In this document: piece after piece, positions 8,544 through 15,993 of the stretch | Layout of the letters: each line of letters begins with the position of its first letter | Numbering within the stretch: position 1 is the stretch's first letter | Assembly (NCBI GenBank): GCA_017457225.1 | Contig: JAFTHW010000010.1 | Coordinates: 16,348-80,347 of the forward strand | Origin: Clostridia bacterium | GTDB taxonomy: Bacteria; Bacillota; Clostridia; Christensenellales; Borkfalkiaceae | DNA length: 64,000 bases | Direction of reading: 5' to 3' | Notes under the pieces: model-generated | The model's database searches: none | What the model was told of the DNA's origin: nothing | The model's input: only the letters and a program-made list of their open reading frames with translations | Made by a program: the position numbers and the translations under genes

Positions 8544-9977
8544 TCAGCTTTCAAATTTCCTTCTCGTCATTCTCCGAAGCAAACGCTCTTTGTCTTTCTG
8601 TACGGCAGTCTTTTCGGGCAAAGTCGGCAACTTTTTCGGCCTAGACATCAAATAATACCGCATCTCGTCCAAGCTATGATCGTTCACTTTTCTCGGCGTA
8701 TCCCCGCTCCCCCAAAAATATCCTTTGAGTTCGGAAATCAAATGCGGACAAGTATTAAAAATATAGAGATTGGGCAACCCATTTTCACGGTTCAAATAAC
8801 TCTTGACCTTCGCGATCCCCGAAAACAAATCCTTTTCCACGTCGGGATTCACGAGAATATCCCGTTCGTAAAACAACTCCGCAACGCTTTTGACGCTGGA
8901 GAGCGTCCGTTGCTTCGCCGCGCTGTCAATGAGCGCGCGTACTCTCCCCCTCTCGTCCGTTTTCCAACCCAAGATCCCGCAAATCCGCTTGATCGCCTCC
9001 GCGTGATAATCGATGTCTTTCCCCGCCTCGTAATGCTCGTACACGACGTACACGTTATCGTCGAAATCCACCGCGTACCAATGCGCGGATAACGGATTGT
9101 TGAGCCCTGGATCAATGGAAATATTGTCCTGCCAATCCTTAGGCACGGGAAAGGGCTCTATGACGTGTATCCTTTCGTCGAACTCGGGATACACCAACCC
9201 CTCCGCCGTTGCAAACCTTCCGAATCTTCTCGCCTGCAACGTCTGCTCGTCTAAAGAGCATTCCATCAAAGCAATCTCCGACTCCGCGAGATACGGATTG
9301 TCTTTCCACTCCATAAACTCGTACCAAACCTCGGGATCGTGATTCCGATTCATATAAATTTCGTTATAAACGAACGTCAACCCTTTCAAAGGAGTCATCG
9401 TCCCGAATAAATCCCCCTGCCTGTCCATCACGCGCATGCGGCATTCGGTATAAATATCCTTGGGCGGCTCTTCGTCAAACCAAACGAAATCAAGGGAAGT
9501 CCCCTGAAACTTTTCCCGTCCCTGATCGCAGCTTTTAAACCCGATGACCGAGATCCCTCCAAACACGTTCCGAACCCTTATCAAATCGATTACGCCGCTT
9601 TCGGGAGCGTCTTTTCGTCCGCTGAGCATCACGATCTCCTCGATCCAATCCCGCCGCAAATAATGCAACACCTTCTTTTGCGCCACGTCCCTTTGCACCT
9701 GCGCGGAGAGGGAAACCACCCAACCGCAAACGTCCTTTTTATTCTCACGGTACGGATGAATCCCTCTCGCCAGATACACGCACTCTACCGCGCCGCACTC
9801 CGTCTTCCCCGAACGGTTTCCCCCGAACACCCATCGATTCCTCTTTTTGCATCGATGAAACGCGATTTGTTTTTCGTGTCGGACTTCCCCCGTATTGTAC
9901 GCCGCCAGAAAATCCTCTTTTTTCCGTCTTTTTTGCTCCTCTTCGATTTTGCGGAGCTTTTCTACGATATCTCTCAT
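8544..9977 (-). CDS. terL: Terminase large subunit (packaging ATPase-nuclease)
   Basis: The 477-residue protein has an N-terminal ATPase with Walker A GGNRSGKT (52-59) and Walker B VWFDEE (165-170) ending in the catalytic Glu pair. The motor coupling motif GTMTPL follows at about 192-197. The C-terminal nuclease begins with SIDPGLNNP (Asp 289) and continues with ALIDSAA and DHSLDEMRYYL, giving the expected acidic metal ligands. It cuts and pumps DNA into the procapsid through the portal. AGGAG precedes the ATG. All catalytic motifs are intact, so the enzyme should be active. Confidence 0.9.
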   Translation of the reverse strand: MRDIVEKLRKIEEEQKRRKKEDFLAAYNTGEVRHEKQIAFHRCKKRNRWVFGGNRSGKTECGAVECVYLARGIHPYRENKKDVCGWVVSLSAQVQRDVAQKKVLHYLRRDWIEEIVMLSGRKDAPESGVIDLIRVRNVFGGISVIGFKSCDQGREKFQGTSLDFVWFDEEPPKDIYTECRMRVMDRQGDLFGTMTPLKGLTFVYNEIYMNRNHDPEVWYEFMEWKDNPYLAESEIALMECSLDEQTLQARRFGRFATAEGLVYPEFDERIHVIEPFPVPKDWQDNISIDPGLNNPLSAHWYAVDFDDNVYVVYEHYEAGKDIDYHAEAIKRICGILGWKTDERGRVRALIDSAAKQRTLSSVKSVAELFYERDILVNPDVEKDLFSGIAKVKSYLNRENGLPNLYIFNTCPHLISELKGYFWGSGDTPRKVNDHSLDEMRYYLMSRPKKLPTLPEKTAVQKDKERLLRRMTRRKFES

Positions 9978-10088
9978 AATCTCCTATAATCGACCAAAAT
10001 TCTCTCCCGTTTTTGCCTTATACTCTTATTCTGCGTGGGCGAATGAAACTCTGTATTTTATCACACGCCGCCCACCGCGGAAACATCT

Positions 10089-10844
10089 ATGAAAAAGTTC
10101 TTACGTCAATGGTTAATAGGCTTTCTTCTTGCGCTCTTCCTCGTATCGGGGACGGGCATTTTCCGCATACCGCAAACCACCGCCGCCGCCGAAACTTCTT
10201 CCTCCGTCCTCTCCGCGCCCGCTTCCAGCGGCTACGCCTGTATCCTTTCGGATGAAACCTATTTCTACACCTCCCCCGACGAGCGTCGAGGCGCGTTCTT
10301 ACTCCCGAAAACGTATTACGTCCGAGTCCTCGAATACGGCGCGACCTTCTGCCGGGTAGAGTATCTCTACGACGATACAAACGTACGGAAATTGTCGGGC
10401 TATGCAAAAACCTCCGATCTAACGTTTGTGGAGTACGTCCCGCAAACCCCTTACTTATATTATTTATTCGACGTCAACTATCGCATCGACGAGAGTTTCG
10501 TCAACGACTCGGCATTTCTGGACACGCTCACTGTCACCTGCGCCTACTACGGCGACTATAAAATCGGCTCGGAGACCTATTGTTACGTCCTGCGCGGCGA
10601 CACGTTCGGCTACGTTCCCAAACCCGTTTCTCTGTATTTCCCCCTCAACCCCGAATACGACGAATACCTAGCGCGCATTGAGCAGGAAAACGCCTCCGCC
10701 GAGCAAGAGAAAAAAGATGAAGCCACGTCCGATTCTTCACCGGCGCAGATCGCGATCCTCGTCGCACTCTGTCTTCTCGTGCCCGTCCTTGCTGCGCTCA
10801 TTTTAAAACCGCCCCGCCGTCCGCCCTACGAAGCGGAAGAATAA
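10089..10844 (+). CDS. Secreted SH3-like protein with C-terminal membrane anchor
   Basis: This 251-residue protein has a signal peptide (about 1-33), a beta-rich SH3-like segment (about 48-125, with YVRVLEYGATFCRVEYLYDD), a second beta region (130-195), a charged linker and one transmembrane helix (about 215-236) followed by a short basic tail. It should be exposed outside the cell and anchored at its C-terminus. No good ribosome site precedes the ATG. The layout matches the C-terminal part of the propeller protein at 11686-14067, so the two may work together. It runs opposite to the virion genes and is probably a host gene. Confidence 0.6.
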   Translation: MKKFLRQWLIGFLLALFLVSGTGIFRIPQTTAAAETSSSVLSAPASSGYACILSDETYFYTSPDERRGAFLLPKTYYVRVLEYGATFCRVEYLYDDTNVRKLSGYAKTSDLTFVEYVPQTPYLYYLFDVNYRIDESFVNDSAFLDTLTVTCAYYGDYKIGSETYCYVLRGDTFGYVPKPVSLYFPLNPEYDEYLARIEQENASAEQEKKDEATSDSSPAQIAILVALCLLVPVLAALILKPPRRPPYEAEE

Positions 10845-10863
10845 TACGGATATAATTTATGTA

Positions 10864-11391
10864 CTAAAACCGCAACCACCGTCTCTCTCGAAGCGAGATT
10901 TTTCGATCCCGTCCATCGGATACAAAACGGTAAATTTCACGGAAAGGTTCGAGAATAGAAAATTCTTTCAAAAAAATTTCCTCGTTAACGCCCGCCGCTA
11001 CAAACAATCCTTTCATTTTGGAAAGCAATTTGTTCTGTCGCCTGAAATACTTACTCTCGCTCCATTCCCCATAGCGGTTCTTTTCCCCGCCTGCGGCGTG
11101 ATCCATCGGTCTTTTGATTTTTCTCTCCAACCCGAAATACCGAATCTTCACGAGTGTTTTTTCCACTTGATCCAGCTTGTCCAACACACAATCTATCTTC
11201 TCTTTCAACCATTCCAAACGCCGTTTGCAAAGAATCTCCTCGGCAAGATACTCGGCAAGATTTTCAGCCGAACCCCCGCTCCTGTAAGACAACAAAGCCT
11301 TGTTCCGTATGTGTTCCTCGTAATCTTTCCCCACCGTCTTCAACAACGGATACGCGTATAAAATCGTCTTTACGAACTCTTCCAATTTCAT
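10864..11391 (-). CDS. Sigma-region-4-like / phage late-regulator-like protein
   Basis: The protein has 175 residues and is mostly helical and basic. The segment LDQVEKTLVKIRYFGLERK resembles the start of sigma-70 region 4. The later WSESKYFRRQNKLLSKMKGLF resembles the recognition helix of DUF1492, ArpU or RinA-type late regulators, with a non-homologous stretch between them. GAGGTG lies immediately before the ATG. It points toward the virion cassette and could control it, but the SH3-like gene lies between on the other strand. Function is inferred from helix pattern and position. Confidence 0.45.
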   Translation of the reverse strand: MKLEEFVKTILYAYPLLKTVGKDYEEHIRNKALLSYRSGGSAENLAEYLAEEILCKRRLEWLKEKIDCVLDKLDQVEKTLVKIRYFGLERKIKRPMDHAAGGEKNRYGEWSESKYFRRQNKLLSKMKGLFVAAGVNEEIFLKEFSILEPFREIYRFVSDGRDRKISLRERRWLRF

Positions 11392-11446
11392 TCACCTCGC
11401 TTTTTCGTCCTCTCATCACTCCTCGCCTCCCGTTCAACGCGCACCC

Positions 11447-11474
11447 ATTATGTCACGGATTCGCCATTTTGCAA
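11447..11474 (-). promoter_or_regulatory. Promoter for the sigma-like gene
   Basis: On the minus strand TTGCAA (11469-11474) and CATAAT (11447-11452) are separated by 16 bases, about 55 bases before the start codon. Confidence 0.45.
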
Positions 11475-11623
11475 GAGTCGACTGTCACTTTTTGAGTTGT
11501 TTTCTGAACATTTGTTCGTGTTTTTAAGTAGTATAAAGGTTTAAATATGACAACATTATGCCATTTTTTGCAAAATTATCAGTTTTTTTGGAAAAATTTT
11601 CAAACAGATTAAAAAACGTAGAC

Positions 11624-11648
11624 GGGAAGAAAAACTTCCCTTTTTTTA
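11624..11648 (+). terminator. Intrinsic terminator with no gene upstream on its strand
   Basis: GGGAAG-AAAAA-CTTCCC is followed by a run of seven or more T. A possible -10 (TATAAA, near 11534) lies 90 bases upstream, so this could end a small RNA or attenuate the propeller gene downstream. Confidence 0.7.
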
Positions 11649-11677
11649 TTGCTTTTTTGAAGAAATCGTGGTATAAT
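11649..11677 (+). promoter_or_regulatory. Extended -10 promoter, apparently leaderless transcript
   Basis: TTGCTT (11649-11654), 17 bases, then TATAAT (11672-11677) with TGG just before it. The expected start of transcription (11683-11686) coincides with the ATG at 11686, and there is no ribosome site. Confidence 0.7.
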
Positions 11678-11685
11678 AATTATGT

Positions 11686-14067
11686 ATGAGAAAAATGAGC
11701 CGCAAAATTTTAATATGGTGCGTACTCTCCGTACTGACGTTTGTCGGCGCGGGGATTTCGGTCGCGCAACAACAAGCGACTGCGGCGGCGGAAGCGGGAA
11801 CGACGGAAACGAACGCGGAACTGCTTTTACCTACCTCGTACGAACAGTATTTGGAGTTGACCGATCCCTCGGATATTGCAGTTGCGCCCAATTACACGGC
11901 GATCGCGGACGGAAACCTTATTTATTTATACGATCGGAAAGCGAACGCATATTTTGAATATGTCCACGACGAGAATACGGAAGCGTCCTACAACGACGTA
12001 ACCAAGCTCCAATTTGACGAGAGTGGGAATTTATATTTCCTCGACGCCTCGACTTCCCTCTATTGCGTCGCGCCCGAATCGCTTAAGGAGGGAGAATCGG
12101 GATCGAGAACGAAACTTTCTTGCAGTACGTTCTCCATTTTCGGGGACACACTGTATTTTACGAACGTCACGACGACGACCAACATTTCCAAAGTTGCGGT
12201 AAACGCCCCCGACGTGCAAAACGCGGTTACGGTCAAGAGCAGGCTCTCTTCCAAACCCACCATCGCGTTTTGGGAAAACGAGCTGTATTATACCGACAAC
12301 GGCAGAAATTTATGGAAGCTGAATCCCACCGTTGATAATCCCGAAACCACGGACGTTTCGGTGGCGGGCTTCTCCTCGGAAATCGTTTCGATGACTTTGG
12401 CAAACGGACTGTTCGCCTACACCGACCTCACGGGAAGGTTCTCCGTGTATGCCCTTTCGGAGTTGTCCGAGCTGGGCAGCCGCGCCGTTCCCGTGTTCAC
12501 CCAAGCAGGCAATTTCTCCGCGTTGACCGCGGACGGCGGATATTTATACGTTGTCGAAGAGGATCGAATTCGGCAGTATTGCGTGGACGAAATGGCGTTC
12601 ACCGAGTACGAGATCTGCTCTACCTCTAACTCCACGCACCGTTTGGACGGAGGCTCGGATACGTGCCTTGCAGGCGATCTTCTCCTGCTTGCAGATTCGA
12701 ACAATCAAAGAATTTCCGTTCTCGATTTAAAAACGAACGGATTTCTCGCCCCCATTCCCACAACGGAACTCACGTTTTTGGCTTCGGACGGAAACACCGC
12801 GCTGGCGGCAAGCCCGACAAAAGTGACCTTGTATTCTCTGGAGTCCGAAACGTACGGACAAGTCCTTCAAACGTTTGAAACATTTGAAGGGAACATCGTG
12901 GGCGTTGCAAACGTGGACGATCGGTACTATCTCGTCACCGATGTCAACGCATACCATTGTCTTGAATTCACCCAAGAAGCGTGGAGACTTTCAGGAGTCA
13001 AAAAGACTTCCAGCCGTTACGCGAAACTCTTAGCCTCGGACGTATACGGCACGCTGTACGTCGTATGCAACGATAATAAAGTGTATACGTTTAGCGAATC
13101 CGCATTCCGTTCATTGACGGAAAAGGGCGAAGAGCGCGCGGACGTTTCCCACGCCACGCAAAAACTCCTCGTGGATTACGAGGGGAATCTGTACTCCCTC
13201 GCGGGCGGAAAACTTTATAAAAACGACTCCACCGAGCCGCTTGCGCTCGATCCCGTCCCCGTCCACACGGATAAAGGCGAATTGTATTCGTTCACGTTCG
13301 GGGTGGAGGACAACGCGACGTATCTTCTTTACGACGGTTCGTTCGTTGTCAAAACGACGGCTTTACACCTGCCCACAGTCAAAAATATCCCCGTCCAAAA
13401 CGCGGACGAGATTATTTTCAACGCCGAGAGCGTCAACGTCACGGTCGTTAAGACCAAACCCTACTCCCTGTTCGTGGAATTCGACGTGGAGAGTTTACAG
13501 GGCGCGGAAACGTTCCCCTATCTCTCTTTCCAACGATACGCTGAGGAGCGGACAGCACTCCGTTTGGGCGAGAGCGAAAAATACGATATCCTCGCCTATT
13601 TCGACAAAGCGCAAAACCGTTATTTTACCTATCTCGTTCTCAAAACCTCGTGCGAAGAACTTGGCGAGGACGAGTATAAAACGGACTACGGCGAGCAAAC
13701 CCGAACGGGATATTTGACGAACAACGTAAACTTATATAAATTCCCCTACCTCACCTCTCTTTTGAAAGTGGATACGTTAAAACGGGGAACGCAAATCACC
13801 CTGCTCGGCGAAATCAACGAGCTGGACTACCCGTACTATCTCGTGAAATACGTAGACGAAACGGGCGCAGAAAAAACAGGCTACGTCCCGCAAGCGTACG
13901 TTTCCGATCACGACGGAACGCCCCCGCAAACCGAAGTCCATACCTACGGCAAGGAAAACCGTTCGCTGGAAGTATGGCGGCTGTTCTATTTACTGCTCGG
14001 CACGTTGGCGATTTGCGTGCTGGTGGATTGCCTGATTTTAAGAAAACGCAAAGACGATTCGGACTAA
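11686..14067 (+). CDS. Large extracellular beta-propeller protein with SH3-like domain and membrane anchor
   Basis: The protein has 793 residues: a signal peptide (about 5-30), then about 550 residues of repeated propeller-like blades (LQFDESGNLYFLDAST, LTADGGYLYVVEEDRIRQY, LASDVYGTLYVVCNDNKVY). An SH3-like unit (about 675-745) holds RTGYLTNNVNLYKFPYLTSLL and KTGYVPQAYVSD. A final transmembrane helix (about 765-787) ends in RKRKDD. It should stand on the outer face of the membrane, perhaps binding wall or partner proteins. Neither an enzyme motif nor a known family name could be assigned. Translation probably starts without a leader; an ATG nine bases downstream also lacks a ribosome site. 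Confidence 0.65.
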   Translation: MRKMSRKILIWCVLSVLTFVGAGISVAQQQATAAAEAGTTETNAELLLPTSYEQYLELTDPSDIAVAPNYTAIADGNLIYLYDRKANAYFEYVHDENTEASYNDVTKLQFDESGNLYFLDASTSLYCVAPESLKEGESGSRTKLSCSTFSIFGDTLYFTNVTTTTNISKVAVNAPDVQNAVTVKSRLSSKPTIAFWENELYYTDNGRNLWKLNPTVDNPETTDVSVAGFSSEIVSMTLANGLFAYTDLTGRFSVYALSELSELGSRAVPVFTQAGNFSALTADGGYLYVVEEDRIRQYCVDEMAFTEYEICSTSNSTHRLDGGSDTCLAGDLLLLADSNNQRISVLDLKTNGFLAPIPTTELTFLASDGNTALAASPTKVTLYSLESETYGQVLQTFETFEGNIVGVANVDDRYYLVTDVNAYHCLEFTQEAWRLSGVKKTSSRYAKLLASDVYGTLYVVCNDNKVYTFSESAFRSLTEKGEERADVSHATQKLLVDYEGNLYSLAGGKLYKNDSTEPLALDPVPVHTDKGELYSFTFGVEDNATYLLYDGSFVVKTTALHLPTVKNIPVQNADEIIFNAESVNVTVVKTKPYSLFVEFDVESLQGAETFPYLSFQRYAEERTALRLGESEKYDILAYFDKAQNRYFTYLVLKTSCEELGEDEYKTDYGEQTRTGYLTNNVNLYKFPYLTSLLKVDTLKRGTQITLLGEINELDYPYYLVKYVDETGAEKTGYVPQAYVSDHDGTPPQTEVHTYGKENRSLEVWRLFYLLLGTLAICVLVDCLILRKRKDDSD

Positions 14068-14129
14068 TGGAAACGAATCTGAAAATAGGCGTTATGCCGA
14101 AAAAACAAAAAAACAAGGAGGAACGATCT

Positions 14130-14207
14130 ATGAGCGATTATCACAGTAGCATCAGCGCAGACCCGCTATGGAAAAGCGTGGGGATAGGTCGTTCTATGCC
14201 CTGCTAA
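14130..14207 (+). CDS. 25-residue leader ORF upstream of mgtE
   Basis: A strong AAGGAGG (14115-14121) precedes this ATG by eight bases. The peptide is 25 residues with C-terminus GIGRSMPC and a central ADPLWKS. It ends 53 bases before mgtE and lies in the leader of that gene. Short ORFs in Mg transporter leaders can sense translation efficiency (MgtL and CorL are known cases), so a control role is plausible but unproven. No membrane segment is present. Confidence 0.45.
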   Translation: MSDYHSSISADPLWKSVGIGRSMPC

Positions 14208-14260
14208 ACCATACCGCATTTGCGCTACCTTACCAAGAACGCTTAAGGAGGTAGACACGT

Positions 14261-15934
14261 ATGGAAAACGAAATGAAAGAATTTTTGGCTGCGCAGGATT
14301 ACCAATCCGCGGCAGCCCTCGCAAACAAGCTCTCCCAAGAAGAATTGGCAGAGCTGCTTACCCAAATTGAAAAAGCGGACTTGACCGCTTTTTGCCGCGC
14401 GCTAGATAGCGAAAAACTTGCTGACGCGCTCGTTTTGCTCGAGCCCGAATTGCAAGAAGACGTCATCAACAGTCTGCGCGACGACGAGCTGGAAAAGGTA
14501 TTAGACGAGATCTCCGTCGACGACACGGTTGATATCATCGAAGATATGCCGCAGGAGATCGTCCGCCGTATCGCGGAAACGGAAGAGATTATCAAGCTCT
14601 TGGAAGAACGGAGCTTCACCGTCTTAAAACCCTTGCTCAAGTCCATGAACTCCATCGACCTTGCCGAAGTATTCGAAGAGATCGACGATAAAGATTTGGT
14701 ACTCTTATTCCGAATTCTGCCCAAAGACCTTGCGGCGGAAACGTTCGTCGAAATCAACAGCGACATCAAGGAAAAGCTGATCAACAAACTCAACGACCGC
14801 GAGCTCCGCGCCGTTATGGATGAATTGTTCCTTGACGATACGGTAGACTTTATCGAGGAAATGCCGGCAAGCGTCGTCAAGAGAGTCCTCGCCCAAAGCG
14901 ACAGCGAAACGAGGGCGTATATCAACGAAATTTTAAAATACCCCAAGGACAGCGCGGGCAGTATTATGACCATCGAATACGTGTCCTTGCGCCCGTCTAT
15001 GACCGTAGACGAAGCGTTTGAACGCATTCGTCGTACGGCAATCGACAAAGAGACCATTTACACCTGTTACGTCATCGATCCGACGAACAAACTCATTGGT
15101 CTGGTGACAGCGAAAGATCTGATGCTCGCCCCCAAAAGCGCTTTGATTCAAGACATTATGAACGAGAACGTGATCTACGCGCACACCGAAGACGACAAAG
15201 AAGACGTTGCGCGGACGATCTCCGACTACGGTTTCTTGGCGTTGCCCATCGTAGATCGCGAAACGCGGCTCGTGGGTATCGTCACGGTAGACGACGCAAT
15301 GGTCGTCCTCCAAGAGGAGAACACCGAAGATATTTCCAAGATGGCGGCTGTCACGCCTACCGATAAGCCCTATCTCAAAACGAGCGTTTGGAAAATCTGT
15401 ATGAACAGACTCCCCTGGCTTTTGTTACTGCTCGTATCCTCTACGTTTACGGGGCTCATCATTTCCGCGAACGAAGCGACTTTGAATATGCCGACGTTCG
15501 GGATCATTCTCACGGCTTGTATGCCGATGCTGATGGGCACGGGCGGAAACGCAGGCTCGCAAGCTTCGGCGATGATCATTCGCGGAATCGCCTTGAACGA
15601 AGTCAAATTTTCCGACCTTTGGCGGGTCGTATGGAAAGAGATTCGCGTATCCGTTCTGCTCGGCGCGATGTTGTCCGTCGCTTGCTTTGCAAAATTGATG
15701 GTGGTAGACAGACTCTACACTCCGGACGGACTGCTCGTTTCCCTCGTCGTATGTTTGTCGTTGTTTGTGACCGTTCTATTCGCAAAACTTATCGGCGCGT
15801 TGCTTCCCTTGCTCGCAAAAAAATGCAAGCTCGACCCCGCAGTCGTCGCCTCCCCGTTCATTACGACCATCATCGACGTATTGAGTTTGAGCATCTATTG
15901 TCTATTCGCGATTGCGCTACTCGGCTCGTTGTAA
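14261..15934 (+). CDS. mgtE: Magnesium transporter MgtE with duplicated N-domain
   Basis: This Mg2+ channel has 557 residues, about 100 more than usual. Two MgtE_N superhelical units are visible (about 15-115 and 117-225); each ends in the same motif, DDTVDIIEDMPQEIV and DDTVDFIEEMPASVV. A CBS pair (about 235-360) and five membrane helices (from about 378) follow. The pore signature GTGGNAGSQA and the Mg-site segment DPAVVASPFITTIID are intact. AAGGAGGT precedes the ATG. The N and CBS domains are the Mg2+-sensing gate of the family, so the extra unit should alter gating. Confidence 0.95.
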   Translation: MENEMKEFLAAQDYQSAAALANKLSQEELAELLTQIEKADLTAFCRALDSEKLADALVLLEPELQEDVINSLRDDELEKVLDEISVDDTVDIIEDMPQEIVRRIAETEEIIKLLEERSFTVLKPLLKSMNSIDLAEVFEEIDDKDLVLLFRILPKDLAAETFVEINSDIKEKLINKLNDRELRAVMDELFLDDTVDFIEEMPASVVKRVLAQSDSETRAYINEILKYPKDSAGSIMTIEYVSLRPSMTVDEAFERIRRTAIDKETIYTCYVIDPTNKLIGLVTAKDLMLAPKSALIQDIMNENVIYAHTEDDKEDVARTISDYGFLALPIVDRETRLVGIVTVDDAMVVLQEENTEDISKMAAVTPTDKPYLKTSVWKICMNRLPWLLLLLVSSTFTGLIISANEATLNMPTFGIILTACMPMLMGTGGNAGSQASAMIIRGIALNEVKFSDLWRVVWKEIRVSVLLGAMLSVACFAKLMVVDRLYTPDGLLVSLVVCLSLFVTVLFAKLIGALLPLLAKKCKLDPAVVASPFITTIIDVLSLSIYCLFAIALLGSL

Positions 15935-15946
15935 ATCCACGCATAA

Positions 15947-15987
15947 AAGAACGGATTCGGAATTTCCCGAATCCGTTCTTATTTTTT
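15947..15987. terminator. Shared terminator of mgtE and the HAD::CysK operon
   Basis: A 14-bp stem (AAGAACGGATTCGG and its complement) with a six-base loop is followed by ATTTTTT on the plus strand. The A-run on the other side lets it serve the convergent minus-strand operon too. Confidence 0.85.
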
Positions 15988-15993
15988 CTTTTT

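Noticed and set aside
14068-14260. M-box or other Mg riboswitch before mgtE
   Set aside because: None of the M-box conserved blocks were found; the gap is filled by a short ORF.
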